A DNA stretch of 34,228 nucleotides from Reyranella massiliensis 521 (GTDB taxonomy: Bacteria; Pseudomonadota; Alphaproteobacteria; Reyranellales; Reyranellaceae), in contig CAMAYC010000046.1 in the NCBI GenBank assembly GCA_945862125.1, positions 1 through 34,228 of the forward strand, read 5' to 3'. A program made the translations under genes and the position numbers. This document shows positions 21,885 to 30,660 of the stretch, piece after piece. Position 1 is the stretch's first letter, and each line of letters starts with the position of its first letter. The notes beneath the pieces are model-generated. The model did no database searches. It was not told the DNA's origin and saw only the letters and a list, made by a program, of their open reading frames with translations.

Positions 21885-22517
21885 ATGTGGCAAGCGATCT
21901 CCTACTACGGCGCATTGGCGATTCAATCGCTGGTCGGAGTGGTTGGTATCCGCCTCTATGAGGAACCGCGCTTCGATATTGTCGGCAGCTTGAAAAACGG
22001 CATCGAGATCCGCCGCTACGATCCTCGTCTCGCGGTGGAGGTCGAAATTGCTCAGGTCGGCGATGCGGGACGCGACGAGGCTTTCCGTCTCCTCTTCGCT
22101 TACATCGCAGGTGCCAACAGAACATCAGCCTTGGCGAACGAACGGGTCGCCATGACCGTTCCCGTCGAAGTTCGTGTCGGGGAACGCATCGCGATGACCG
22201 TTCCGGTCCAGGTCATTGACCCCGGCGCAGCCGGCGCCATGCGGTTCTATTTGCCCGCGAAGTTCACCCGCGACACTGCCCCGGCGCCGACAGACGCTCG
22301 GGTGAGGCTGGTCGCAACTCCGATCGAAACGATCGCGGTCTTGCGGTATTCCGGTTCCGGCGCGGATGGCCCGCAGCGCTGTCGCGAACTGGTCGCAGGT
22401 CTGCCGGGATCGCCGTGGCAACCCGTTGGGGAGCCATACACTCTGAGCTACGACGCTCCATTCACTTTGCCTTTTGCGCGCAGGAACGAGGCCGCGGTCC
22501 GCGTCTTCTCCCCCTGA
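21885..22517 (+). CDS. SOUL-family heme-binding protein
   Basis: 210 residues. Seen: an N-terminal hydrophobic segment (WQAISYYGALAIQSLVGVVG) that may anchor or export it, EPRFDIVGSLKNGIEIRRYDP (the family opening), RVAMTVPVEV and RIAMTVPVQV repeats of the MTxPV motif, and a terminal SYDAPFTLPFARRNEAAVR matching the closing YDPPWTPPFLRRNEV-type box. SOUL proteins bind heme or other tetrapyrroles; in a singlet-oxygen regulon it may sequester photosensitising porphyrins (inference). No ribosome site is seen before the ATG, consistent with coupling to the upstream gene. Confidence 0.9.
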   Translation: MWQAISYYGALAIQSLVGVVGIRLYEEPRFDIVGSLKNGIEIRRYDPRLAVEVEIAQVGDAGRDEAFRLLFAYIAGANRTSALANERVAMTVPVEVRVGERIAMTVPVQVIDPGAAGAMRFYLPAKFTRDTAPAPTDARVRLVATPIETIAVLRYSGSGADGPQRCRELVAGLPGSPWQPVGEPYTLSYDAPFTLPFARRNEAAVRVFSP

Positions 22518-22613
22518 TCGCTTCGGGCGACCGGCTTGCGACGCCGCCCCGGACAGGTTTCCGGACAGAACGCGCTAAATTCAGGCGTCTCTAAATATCG
22601 AGGGAAGGCTGTG

Positions 22614-22646
22614 AAAACACGGCATCGAACCGCCGTCCGGGCCGTG
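22614..22646 (-). terminator. weak rho-independent terminator after the outer-membrane protein gene
   Basis: CACGGC (22618-22623) and GCCGTG (22641-22646) pair around a 17-nt loop; on the minus strand the stem is followed by TTTT (22617-22614). It lies 27 nt past the stop at 22673. Short stem and large loop make it tentative. The rest of the gap 22518-22672 shows nothing clear. Confidence 0.35.
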
Positions 22647-22672
22647 AAAGACCATCAAGGATATTGCCCGCG

Positions 22673-23437
22673 CTAACGGCTCCCGCCGCCCAAAGGAAAC
22701 TGCACATTGAAGCCGGCATAGACCTGAAATGTCGGGACCCCCTCGCCATTGCGGATTGCCGCATATTGCGGTTCGACGAAGAGATTGAGGATCCGGCCGT
22801 GGGGCAGTGCGAGGGTCCGTCCGAGGCCGATGCCGACGGGCACCACCGTGGTGCGGTGCGCGAGGTCGAACGACACGATGCCGCTCGAGCGCAGGTAATA
22901 GCCGTTGGCGAGATTGTAGAAGAGCAGGGGTTGCAGCTGGATCGTCTGCGCCTGGCGGTCGAACGACTGCTGGTAGGAGATGAAGCCTGCGGTCAGGCCC
23001 CAATGGTGACGCGCGCTCACGATGCCCTGGCCACCCAGCTGCCACTTCGCGTCGCCCAGCGCCGGGCTCGACGCTGCAGGCGCCACCGCCAGCGGCCCGA
23101 CGCCGACCCGGACATTGTCGATCGTATGGACGAAGAGATCGAAGATCGTGATATCGCCGATGCCGGTCGCCGACCCGTTCGGCCCCCAGGCGCTGGCCAT
23201 CACCGGCAGCGTTATGCGGGCGAACTGCGGCAGGCCGAACGCTTCGTGCGGTAGAACCCCGCGGACATTCAGCTGGTCGGCGCCGGTTCCGGTCTGGCCG
23301 TTGAGGAAGGGCTGGACATAGTTCTGGACCTGCACCGCCCCCAGGGGCGTCAGCGGATCATTGCTGACGTTCTGGTCGCTATCCTGCGCGGCGGCGGCGG
23401 CCGGCAGCGCAAGAAACGCCGCGAGCAGCCACCGCAT
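22673..23437 (-). CDS. putative outer-membrane beta-barrel protein
   Basis: 254 residues with a clear signal peptide (MRWLLAAFLALPAAAAAQ). The mature part alternates short hydrophobic/aromatic strands with Gly/Asn turns (WQLGGQGIVSARHHWGLTAG, FYNLANGYYLRSSG) and ends with YAGFNVQFPLGG, like barrels of the phenol-degradation MetA-type or other transporter-like outer-membrane families. ATG 23437 is preferred over a GTG at 23467. It comes right after 3-hydroxybutyrate dehydrogenase on the same strand (33-nt gap), so it may be the last gene of the operon starting at 26193. Role in transport is only suggested. Confidence 0.65.
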   Translation of the reverse strand: MRWLLAAFLALPAAAAAQDSDQNVSNDPLTPLGAVQVQNYVQPFLNGQTGTGADQLNVRGVLPHEAFGLPQFARITLPVMASAWGPNGSATGIGDITIFDLFVHTIDNVRVGVGPLAVAPAASSPALGDAKWQLGGQGIVSARHHWGLTAGFISYQQSFDRQAQTIQLQPLLFYNLANGYYLRSSGIVSFDLAHRTTVVPVGIGLGRTLALPHGRILNLFVEPQYAAIRNGEGVPTFQVYAGFNVQFPLGGGSR

Positions 23438-23470
23438 CAGTCGTCTATGTCCAAATCGTCGATGCACGCC

Positions 23471-24253
23471 CTACTGCATGAACCAGCCGTGGCTGACGAC
23501 GGCCGACTGGCCACTGTGCACTGTGTTCCGGGCGGCGGCATAGAACAGCACGGCATCGGCCACGTCGTCGGTGGTGGTGAACTGGCCGTCGATCGTGTCC
23601 TTCAGCATGACGTTCTTGATCACGTCGGCTTCGGAGATCTTCAGTTCCGCGGCCTGCTCGGGAATCTGCTTTTCCACCAGCGGCGTACGCACGAAGCCCG
23701 GGCACACGACGTTGGACGAGACGTTGAACTCCGCGCCTTCCTTGGCCAGCACCTTGGAGAGGCCGATGAGGCCGTGCTTTGCGGTGACATAGGGTGCCTT
23801 GAGCTTGGAAGCTTCCTTGGAGTGCACCGAGCCCATGTAGACGACGCGGCCGTACTTGGCGGCGTACATGTGCTTCAGGCAGGCCTTGGTGGTGAGGAAG
23901 GCGCCGTCGAGATGGATCGACAGCAGCTTCTTCCAGTCGGCGAACGGGAAGTCGACGATCGGCTTGACGATCTGGATGCCGGCGTTGCTGACCAGGATGT
24001 CGATCTTGCCGTACTTGGCCATGGTGTCGGCCACGCCCTTCTCGACCTGGGCCTCGTCGGTCACGTTCATGGCGACGGCGAAGGCATCGCCTCCCTTGGC
24101 CTTGATCTCGGCCGCGGTCTTGCTGGCGGCATCGAGGTTGAGGTCGGCGATCACCGGGATGCCGCCTTCGGCTGCGAGGCGGAGGGCGATTTCCTTGCCG
24201 ATGCCGCTGGCGGCGCCGGTGACGATGGCAACTCTTCCTGTGAAACGTGACAT
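23471..24253 (-). CDS. bdhA: D-3-hydroxybutyrate dehydrogenase
   Basis: A 260-residue SDR of the 3-hydroxybutyrate dehydrogenase type, interconverting acetoacetate and (R)-3-hydroxybutyrate with NAD. Seen: TGAASGIG (12-19), the SNAGIQ block (89-94), catalytic Ser142, Tyr155 and Lys159 (APYVTAKH), and the long helical insertion [20 protein letters not shown] characteristic of this enzyme, ending in SHGWFMQ. AAGGA precedes the ATG. It lies 30 nt downstream of acetoacetate decarboxylase, so the two act on the same metabolite, acetoacetate, in polyhydroxybutyrate breakdown. Confidence 0.92.
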   Translation of the reverse strand: MSRFTGRVAIVTGAASGIGKEIALRLAAEGGIPVIADLNLDAASKTAAEIKAKGGDAFAVAMNVTDEAQVEKGVADTMAKYGKIDILVSNAGIQIVKPIVDFPFADWKKLLSIHLDGAFLTTKACLKHMYAAKYGRVVYMGSVHSKEASKLKAPYVTAKHGLIGLSKVLAKEGAEFNVSSNVVCPGFVRTPLVEKQIPEQAAELKISEADVIKNVMLKDTIDGQFTTTDDVADAVLFYAAARNTVHSGQSAVVSHGWFMQ

Positions 24254-24283
24254 GACTCGATCCTTCTTTGTCTCTGTGGCGGA

Positions 24284-25039
24284 TTATTTGGCGAGATAGT
24301 CGAACACAACTTCACCCAGACCCAGCGTCAGGTCGGTGACGTAGTGGGTGGCCGAAAGGACCTCGCGGACGGGCAGGCGGTTCACGTCGCACATGGCGTG
24401 GTCGAAGAACTGCAGCGCGGCCGGGCCTGCCCATGCGCCCTTCAGCGTCACGTCCTTGCAGTAGTAACGGACCAGCTCGCAGATGCGCGGTGTGCCATCG
24501 ACGTGCGGGATGATCTTGATCATGAAGGCGGGCTTGGCGAGGCCCGCCAGGATCGGCGCTGGATCGATCTCGCGATGCTTGTAGCCCATGGTCGCCGTGA
24601 CGCAGAGCACCGAGCCGTAATGCAGGGTGCCGAGCAGTGTCTCGCTCTCGTGGCTCACCTTGGGCGTGGCGAGCTTCTTGGGGAAACCCCAGATCTCGCG
24701 GCCGCCGGCGATCGGTGAATTGTCGTCGAGGTACATGGCGTGGACGTAGCCGCCTTCCTGCACCACGCCGTCCTTGCCCGTGAAACGGACGGGGATCACC
24801 TGGCCGGTCTCGGTGTAGTCGCCGAAGCCGGTCGAATCGGGCATGCGGATGAATTCGTAGTTCACCGTGTCGCCGAGCGGCTCCAGCGGCTCGGGCACGA
24901 CCGACCTCAGGCGTTCGGGGTCGGTGCGGTAGCTGATGACGATGAATTCGCGGTTGTAGAATTTGTAGGGCGGTCGCGGATACGCCGGATCGTTGAGCGG
25001 CATCGCGAAGGCGTTCTTGCGGACATCGGCTATTTTCAT
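24284..25039 (-). CDS. adc: acetoacetate decarboxylase
   Basis: A 251-residue enzyme converting acetoacetate to acetone and CO2. Seen: [14 protein letters not shown], where Lys121 aligns with the Schiff-base Lys115 of the Clostridium enzyme and Lys122 with its neighbour Lys116; REF at 30-32 and YEFIR at 61-65 supply the usual Arg and Glu residues. A GAGG site lies 7 nt before the ATG. Its start overlaps the patatin gene (ATGA) and it is followed by 3-hydroxybutyrate dehydrogenase, forming a ketone-body operon. Some family members act on other 3-oxo acids, so the precise substrate should be taken as likely. Confidence 0.93.
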   Translation of the reverse strand: MKIADVRKNAFAMPLNDPAYPRPPYKFYNREFIVISYRTDPERLRSVVPEPLEPLGDTVNYEFIRMPDSTGFGDYTETGQVIPVRFTGKDGVVQEGGYVHAMYLDDNSPIAGGREIWGFPKKLATPKVSHESETLLGTLHYGSVLCVTATMGYKHREIDPAPILAGLAKPAFMIKIIPHVDGTPRICELVRYYCKDVTLKGAWAGPAALQFFDHAMCDVNRLPVREVLSATHYVTDLTLGLGEVVFDYLAK

Positions 25040-26193
25040 CGTTTGGCCTCCTCGCGGCCCTGCCGGGCGAGATCGAAGGTGAATACGCCATCGGCGCTTT
25101 GCGGGCGCTGAAGAACCTCGGGATGGCGGAGCGTGTTGATCATGTCGTCGTAGCCGGACTTCCAGTGTTCTTCCATCGTCCGGCGCGAGAATTCGTAGTC
25201 CTTGGACGCGCCCTCGTACTTCTTGGCGTGATAGATCAGATGGATGATGTTGTAGACCTTGGTGTCGGCCTCCTGTGCGAGGATCTCGGCCTCGGGTGAC
25301 TGGCGTACCTCACCCGGCATTTGTGCCAAAAGCTTGGCCGCGGCGCGCCGCACCGCCTGCATCCTGCGGAACTGGTCGGTGCCGGCGCGGGTGCGGCTCG
25401 AATAGCGGATGTCCTTCTGTCGCACGTCGACTTCGATCATATCGCGCGGCAGCTCGCCGCTGGCGCTCCACAGGTCGACCTGGAAGGCGAGCGTGTCCTG
25501 GCGCGGCCGGGCATCGAGCACCCATTGCAGCGGCGTGTTGGAGACGATGCCGCCGTCCCAGTAGAACTCGCCGTCGATCTCGGTAGCGGGAAAGCCCGGC
25601 GGTAGCGAGCCGCTGGCCACGACATGGGCGGTGGCGATCTTGTGCGTCTTGTTGTCGAAATAGGCGAAGTTGCCGGTCCTGACGTTGGTGGCGCCGACGC
25701 TGAAGCGGGTCTCGCCCGCATTGATCCGGTCGAAATCCACCAGGCTCTCGAGCAGCGTCTTGAGCGGCGAGATGTCGTAGAAGCTGAGGTTCCCGGGATT
25801 GCCGGCCGGCGTGAAGATCGGCGGCGGAAAGCGCGGCTTGAAGAAGCTGGGTGCGCCCATCAGCATGATGCCCAGGGCGCGCCACTGGTTCACGATCTGG
25901 TGCTGCATGTCGTTCTGGATCGTGAGTCCCGGCATGTAGGGGATGCCGAGGGGCGGGGCCGTCACCGCCTCCCAGAAGGCACGCAGCTTCTCGACCCGCT
26001 GCTCCGGCGGATTGCCGGCGATCAGCGCCGAATTGATGGCGCCGATCGAGATACCGGCGACCCAGTCCGGGTGGAGATTGGCCTCGGCCAGCGCCTGGTA
26101 GGCACCGGCCTGATAGGAGCCCAGCGCGCCGCCGCCCTGGAGGAGGAGCGCGATGCGCTCGAATTCGGGGCGCGTTGCGGGCTTGGAATTCAT
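25036..26193 (-). CDS. patatin-like phospholipase with DUF3734 C-terminal domain
   Basis: 385 residues. Seen: the oxyanion loop [20 protein letters not shown], nucleophile motif GISIG with Ser49, and the dyad Asp213 in [11 protein letters not shown]; the C-terminal third (about 265-385, with [19 protein letters not shown]) corresponds to DUF3734. Such proteins hydrolyse acyl esters. In alphaproteobacteria they are regularly found with acetoacetate decarboxylase and 3-hydroxybutyrate dehydrogenase, and may act on polyhydroxybutyrate granules or lipids (inference). ATG 26193 has an AAGGAG site; the frame is open further upstream without one. First gene of the operon; the 176-nt gap to 26370 holds the divergent promoters, not resolved. 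Confidence 0.92.
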   Translation of the reverse strand: MNSKPATRPEFERIALLLQGGGALGSYQAGAYQALAEANLHPDWVAGISIGAINSALIAGNPPEQRVEKLRAFWEAVTAPPLGIPYMPGLTIQNDMQHQIVNQWRALGIMLMGAPSFFKPRFPPPIFTPAGNPGNLSFYDISPLKTLLESLVDFDRINAGETRFSVGATNVRTGNFAYFDNKTHKIATAHVVASGSLPPGFPATEIDGEFYWDGGIVSNTPLQWVLDARPRQDTLAFQVDLWSASGELPRDMIEVDVRQKDIRYSSRTRAGTDQFRRMQAVRRAAAKLLAQMPGEVRQSPEAEILAQEADTKVYNIIHLIYHAKKYEGASKDYEFSRRTMEEHWKSGYDDMINTLRHPEVLQRPQSADGVFTFDLARQGREEAKR

Positions 26194-26369
26194 GGTGTGT
26201 CTCCTTCGCAGCGGAACCGCCGCGGCGATGACTTCTGACCTGCCGTCTACGCGACGGCAATGACGATTCCGCAATTTCCGGACCGATCCGGGCGCGTCAC
26301 TTCCTCGCCATCAATATATTTGCACGATATTGTGTACATTAGGGTGGTGGGATCTATCCGAGAGGGCGC

Positions 26370-27902
26370 ATGGAGGAAGAGTTCGACGGGTACGTCACCG
26401 CAACTCCCTATACTCACGTCTACTACCCCGAGAGTTCTCCGGCGTTTCTACAACTCGCGACGTTCAATCGATCCGTCCCGTTTCCGTCTTCCCGTCCGTT
26501 GCGCTACCTCGAACTCGGGTACGGCAACGGCATCTCGCTCAATATTCATGCCGCTGCCAGCCCCGGCAACTATTGGGGCGCCGACATAAATGTGGCGCAC
26601 GCGGCCACGGCGAACTCGCTCGCGGCGGCCTCCGGATCGGGGTTGAGGGCGCTGACCTCGTCCTTCGAGGAGCTGCTGGAACGCCCCGACCTGCCCCAGT
26701 TCGATGTCATCACCGCTCTTGGTGTCTGGTCGTGGGTTTCCGACGCGAACCGCAAGACGATCGTCGAGCTGTTGCGCCGCAACCTCGTCGAGGGCGGCCT
26801 GTTTTGCATGAGCTCGATCGCCTTGCCGGGATTCGGAGAACTCGTGCCGCTTCAGCGCCTGCTTCGGCTCAACCTGAAAAGCGACGCCATCCCGGGAACG
26901 ATTTTCGAAAAGCTCGACACCGGTATCGATCTGGCAATGGCACTCCAGAAGGCAGGCAGCCGATTTCTTGCTGAAGATTCGTTCGCCGGGCGCAAACTCA
27001 TGACAATGAAGACCGCCGACCGAGCCTATCTCGTTCATGAGTATCTTCACGAGCATTGGAAGCCGACACTATTCGCCGATACGGCATCCCAGTTGCAGAC
27101 AGCAGGACTGCAGTTCGTCGGCTGCGCCAGACCTCTGGACCAGTTCGACGAGCTGAATTTCCGCCCCGAAGCGCTGGAGCTGCTGGCTTCCGTCGACGAC
27201 CCCTGGCTTCGCGAGACGGCCAGGGACTTTCTGCGATCCGGACATGTCAGGCACGACGTCTACATCAAGCGGAACGAAGCCCTGCAGGGACAGGCCCTTT
27301 CCCGCCCCGCACTCGATCTCGAGTTCGTCCTGTGCGTTCCCACGTCGATGGCACGCGCGCGAAATATTACGACGCCCGTCGCCAAGCTTGGGTTTGGCAT
27401 GCCGCCCTTCCGGGACATCCTCGATGCTCTCGGCGAAGGACCGCTCCGGTCTTGGCGTCTCGATGAGCTGATCGGCAGAGTGTCGGCGGGTGGAATCGGG
27501 GAGAAGGAGCTGCTGCGCGCATTGATGATCCTGATCGACGCCGAGATCGTTGCGCCCGCCCAACCGGCCGCGCGCGTCGTCGAAGCCGCGGCGGCCTGCT
27601 CGAGGCTGAATGCGGACATCCTGCGCCGATCCCTGACCGACGGCAGGATCCAGGCCCTCGCCTCCCCTGTCACGGGAGGCGGGGTGACTGTTTCCAGGAT
27701 CCAGCAGCTCTGCCTTCTTGCCTTGCGGCAGGGAGCGGGCTCGCCGAAGCAGTTGGCGGAATTTGCCTGGAAGGCGATCGACGCGAGCAGCGACGACCGG
27801 CCGGAGGACCGTCCGACGGCGGCACATGTTCTCCGGGAAGTGTTGTACTTCTCCCAGCGCTTGCCGCATCTCACCGCGCTGAAGCTGGCGGATGACGTCT
27901 AG
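26370..27902 (+). CDS. class I SAM-dependent methyltransferase with methyltransferase regulatory domain
   Basis: 510 residues. Seen: YVTATPYTHVYYPESSPAFL (family N-terminus), SAM-binding motif I YLELGYGNGISLNIHAA (about 46-62), the GVWSWVSDANRKTIVELL block, then a helical regulatory domain (about 215-300) and a winged-helix-like C-terminal part with cysteine-poor sequence. This architecture (methyltransferase plus PF10119-type regulatory domain) occurs in proteins of unknown substrate near oxygenase or peptide-modification genes. GAGAGGG sits before ATG 26370. Its stop overlaps tail to tail with the first oxygenase gene (27899-27902). It might methylate a product of the neighbouring cluster; this is not proven. 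Confidence 0.87.
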   Translation: MEEEFDGYVTATPYTHVYYPESSPAFLQLATFNRSVPFPSSRPLRYLELGYGNGISLNIHAAASPGNYWGADINVAHAATANSLAAASGSGLRALTSSFEELLERPDLPQFDVITALGVWSWVSDANRKTIVELLRRNLVEGGLFCMSSIALPGFGELVPLQRLLRLNLKSDAIPGTIFEKLDTGIDLAMALQKAGSRFLAEDSFAGRKLMTMKTADRAYLVHEYLHEHWKPTLFADTASQLQTAGLQFVGCARPLDQFDELNFRPEALELLASVDDPWLRETARDFLRSGHVRHDVYIKRNEALQGQALSRPALDLEFVLCVPTSMARARNITTPVAKLGFGMPPFRDILDALGEGPLRSWRLDELIGRVSAGGIGEKELLRALMILIDAEIVAPAQPAARVVEAAAACSRLNADILRRSLTDGRIQALASPVTGGGVTVSRIQQLCLLALRQGAGSPKQLAEFAWKAIDASSDDRPEDRPTAAHVLREVLYFSQRLPHLTALKLADDV

Positions 27903-28528
27903 GCGTCGGCGCTGAATTTGAATGCTACCGACAGTCTGGATTCGAAGCAGGTCCGCGAGGGCACGCCGCCACGGTGCAGGACGTCGCCCGCGAATATCAG
28001 GATGCGTCCCGGCTTCGGCGCAACGGCATAGTAGGCTTCGCCGCCGCCATCATAGAAGATGGTCTCGCCATGCCAGTTCTCGTCCCAGTGGGTATTGGCA
28101 AAGTAAAGCGCCGTCACGCCGGGAACCCAGTCGACATGGGCGTGCTGAAGATCGCCGTAGGGGTGATTGTTGATGTGGACGCGCCGAAGCGCGAGTTTCC
28201 CTCCCGGGAAGAGTTCGTTCGTCTTCGCCACGACGTGATCGTGCCAGGTCCGGAGGAACGGATTCGACGTCAGATCGTCGAGCGAGAACTCGTGCTTCCA
28301 GTGACGCACGCCCTTCGTGGCGTCGGTATCGTAGTCGGAGCGCGTGAAGCCCTGCCGGTTGAGAACCTCGAAGAGCATTCGAACGAAATCCGGCCTGAAC
28401 ATGCCATCGACGACGAATAGCGGGCGGCCATCGAGATCGCGCTCCCGAACGTGGATGTCGTTGTCTGCGATCAAGAATCTTTCCTCGTCCATTGTCCGGC
28501 GGCGGGTGCATGCGGCGTCCCCGACCAT
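27899..28528 (-). CDS. Fe(II)/2-oxoglutarate oxygenase, prolyl-4-hydroxylase-like (first of four)
   Basis: 209 residues from ATG 28528 (AGGA site, 5-nt spacing); an ATG at 28492 would give 197 residues and is also acceptable. Seen: HAHVDWVPGVTALYF with the HxD pair, a double-stranded beta-helix core (WHGETIFYDGGGEAYYAV), PGRILIFAGDVLHRGG with the distal His, and an Arg in ESRLSVAFKF that would bind 2-oxoglutarate. The family hydroxylates protein or small-molecule substrates in the cytoplasm. It lies between a methyltransferase and three other oxygenases. Confidence 0.85.
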   Translation of the reverse strand: MVGDAACTRRRTMDEERFLIADNDIHVRERDLDGRPLFVVDGMFRPDFVRMLFEVLNRQGFTRSDYDTDATKGVRHWKHEFSLDDLTSNPFLRTWHDHVVAKTNELFPGGKLALRRVHINNHPYGDLQHAHVDWVPGVTALYFANTHWDENWHGETIFYDGGGEAYYAVAPKPGRILIFAGDVLHRGGVPSRTCFESRLSVAFKFSADA

Positions 28529-28645
28529 TTTCATCCTGGTGCCGCAGTGTAGCAACAGTAGCCAGGGCACGAAGCCGTCAGGCGCCGGAAATCACCCTCA
28601 TTTCTTCCTTGCCGGACGACGGGGCGCCGCCGGAGACTGGACGCC

Positions 28646-29257
28646 ATGCGGGACCCATCTTTCCGTGCCGGGCGGTTTCTGCCTCATCGCGTCATTTCGT
28701 GCTGGCTGGGCGAGGAACGGGCGGAGAGCCTGCTGTCCTACGCCCTGGCGGAGGAAGCCCGGTTCAAGCCGACGAAGGTGAGCGACGACGGCAAGGGACT
28801 GTACGACCCCACGGTTCGCAAATCATCGGTACTGAAGGACTTGGGTCCTTTCGCCGAAATCCTGCGCGAGAAGGCGTTGGCGCTACAGACCGATCTCGAG
28901 GCCGCCTTCGGCATGGGCCACACGCCCACGAAGAGCACGCAGATCGAGCTGGTCGCGCATGGCGATGGCGGCTTCTATCAGCCGCACATCGACACTTTCA
29001 CCGGCGGCGAATTCACCCCCGGCGACAGCCGGCGCCTCAGTCTGATCTATTACCTCCATCGTCGGCCTCGGCGATTCGCGGGGGGCCGACTGCGCCTCTT
29101 CGAACTGGGTGGCCAGCAGACGATCGACGTCGATCCGGCACATGACAGTCTGCTCGCTTTCCCGTCTTTCGCGAGCCACGAGGTCGAACTGGTCTCCTGT
29201 CCCGGCGGGAGCTTCGCGGACAGCCGCTTCGCGGTGAATATCTGGCTCAACGGCTGA
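28646..29257 (+). CDS. Fe(II)/2-oxoglutarate oxygenase, prolyl-hydroxylase-like (second of four)
   Basis: 203 residues. Seen: FYQPHIDTFTG with His114 and Asp116, RRLSLIYYLHRRPRRFAGG (a typical P4H strand followed by an Arg-rich turn), FPSFASHEVELV with His178 and FADSRFAVNIWLNG with Arg194; all four ligands of a 2OG oxygenase are present. Sequence differs from the oxygenases at 27899 and 29296, so this is not a recent duplication. The upstream gap (28529-28645) separates it from a divergent oxygenase gene. Substrate unknown; protein or peptide side chains are typical of this branch. Confidence 0.87.
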   Translation: MRDPSFRAGRFLPHRVISCWLGEERAESLLSYALAEEARFKPTKVSDDGKGLYDPTVRKSSVLKDLGPFAEILREKALALQTDLEAAFGMGHTPTKSTQIELVAHGDGGFYQPHIDTFTGGEFTPGDSRRLSLIYYLHRRPRRFAGGRLRLFELGGQQTIDVDPAHDSLLAFPSFASHEVELVSCPGGSFADSRFAVNIWLNG

Positions 29258-29295
29258 CGTCACCGAACCGGCGAAGCCGTTCGCGGTCCCGACGG

Positions 29296-29745
29296 CTAGA
29301 TCCTGGTATTCCAGGGGTTCATGCTGACGGCCATCCTGACGCCCGTGAACGTCGATACGCCATGCGATATTCCCGGAGAGAACATGACCAATCTGTTCGT
29401 CTTCGGGAAAAGCCTTATGTCGTCGGTGTAGAGTTCGCCGCCGTTCATGTTGTCGACCAACGGATAGTAGACGGCGCTGCACTGCGGGAAGACCAGGATC
29501 TTCTTCTCGGCATACAGCCTCTCATCCTTGTCGAGGTGCCATCCGGGATTTTCCTTGTTGGACCACATTTCGTAGCCGACGATGCTTTCCAGATCGAAGT
29601 GAACCCGGCACACGTCGAGTATCTTTTCCTGGATCGGATTGGCGCCGAGATCGTACCATTTCTCGCCGACGCCATAGTCGAACGCGGCGAATGCCCGGAC
29701 TGTCGCGCTGTCGAAGACATCATCGAGAATAATGAATTTATCCAT
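29296..29745 (-). CDS. small Fe(II)/2-oxoglutarate oxygenase (third of four)
   Basis: 149 residues, short for the family, but with a complete active site. Seen: GWHLDKDERLY with His70 and Asp72, VYYPLVDNMNGGELYTDD, SPGISHGVSTFTGVRMAVSM with His128 and Arg137. It lacks the N-terminal helices seen in larger prolyl hydroxylases. The start lies 44 nt downstream of the stop of the phytanoyl-CoA-type oxygenase gene, on the same strand, so the two probably form one operon. Compact enzymes like this are known in natural-product pathways (inference). No ribosome site better than AGG is visible. Confidence 0.8.
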   Translation of the reverse strand: MDKFIILDDVFDSATVRAFAAFDYGVGEKWYDLGANPIQEKILDVCRVHFDLESIVGYEMWSNKENPGWHLDKDERLYAEKKILVFPQCSAVYYPLVDNMNGGELYTDDIRLFPKTNRLVMFSPGISHGVSTFTGVRMAVSMNPWNTRI

Positions 29746-29789
29746 CGGCCTACCAGGATTTGACGTTCGCGGCGGCGGCGCGACGGCGA

Positions 29790-30572
29790 TCAGCGGACGT
29801 GGGCAAAGAGACTCTGCCGGTCTTCGGGAACCCGTGCGAGGAAATCACCGTCGAACACAAGGCGTGGCTGCGTCGCCTTCACGAAGTTGATGGTATCTTG
29901 GTACCAGCGCCGCGCATAGGTCGCGTAGAGTATCGGTCGATGGACCTCGGAGCGGTTGGCCGTGCCGCCATGAAAAAGTCTGAAGTCCCAAAGGGCGCAC
30001 GATCCCACGGGTATCTGCGGCGCTTCCGGCGCCGCCTGCTCGTCACGCTCCCTCCAGCGATGGCTGCCGGGCCAGATGGCGGTAGTTCCATGGACGTCGT
30101 TCATGTCTATCAACGGCATCACAAGCGTCAGCGCATGTGCCGGAAGTATCGGCGAAATCGCCGCATCGAACAGCAAGCGGCCGTCGCGGTGGATGTGCTG
30201 TGCCCTGGCGCCCGGCAGCGATATGACCGCGCCGAAGCTTTCGAGGATGGCGTCCAGGTCGAGCGCCTTGCGCACCACGGCGACGACGAAGGGATGCGCG
30301 TAAACGAGAGGGTCGCCGAAGGCGCCTGAAAGGTCGATCGGCACCATGAAGCGCCGGTTGCCGACTTTCCTTGTGTCCTCAAGTTCCTGATTCTGCAGAT
30401 ATTTCGTGTAACGCCGGTTGAATTCGAGATTCATGTCTCGAACTTTGTCTTCCGGGAGCACATGATCGAGGATTGCATAGCCATTCTTGACGAGGCAATT
30501 ATAGGCTTGCTGAACTTGCTCCGACTTGGCGAGGTCCTCCGTCGACAAGCCACGGCAGTCGAACCTCATCAT
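29790..30572 (-). CDS. phytanoyl-CoA dioxygenase (PhyH) family oxygenase (fourth of four)
   Basis: 260 residues. Seen: N-terminal CLVKNGYAILDHVLPEDKV typical of the PhyH family, QHIHRDGRLLFDAA with His128 and Asp130, GTTAIWPGSHRW, DFRLFHGGTANRSEVHRP with His201 and Arg212. PhyH enzymes hydroxylate lipids, amino acids or natural products with Fe(II) and 2-oxoglutarate. Tandem ATGs at 30572 and 30569 have no clear ribosome site; the open frame extends to a TTG at 30698, which would overlap the divergent kinase gene and is not preferred. It diverges from the kinase/lasso operon and leads an operon with the oxygenase at 29296. Confidence 0.86.
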   Translation of the reverse strand: MMRFDCRGLSTEDLAKSEQVQQAYNCLVKNGYAILDHVLPEDKVRDMNLEFNRRYTKYLQNQELEDTRKVGNRRFMVPIDLSGAFGDPLVYAHPFVVAVVRKALDLDAILESFGAVISLPGARAQHIHRDGRLLFDAAISPILPAHALTLVMPLIDMNDVHGTTAIWPGSHRWRERDEQAAPEAPQIPVGSCALWDFRLFHGGTANRSEVHRPILYATYARRWYQDTINFVKATQPRLVFDGDFLARVPEDRQSLFAHVR

Positions 30573-30660
30573 GGCTGCCGAGTGGCTTTTTGCACGATCA
30601 TGGTGGTGGCTTCCGGATGAAGAGACATAGTCCGTCCCCTGAGTGGCGGCGGAAAGTTCA

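Noticed and set aside
22549-22568. Direct repeat CCGGACAG twice, 12 nt apart
   Set aside because: Too short and GC-typical to be more than chance; no mobile element or gene signal attached.
28493-28645. Possible small gene between the two divergent oxygenases
   Set aside because: No frame with both a ribosome site and protein-like composition; the region is best explained as leader/promoter DNA and the variable start of the 28528 gene.
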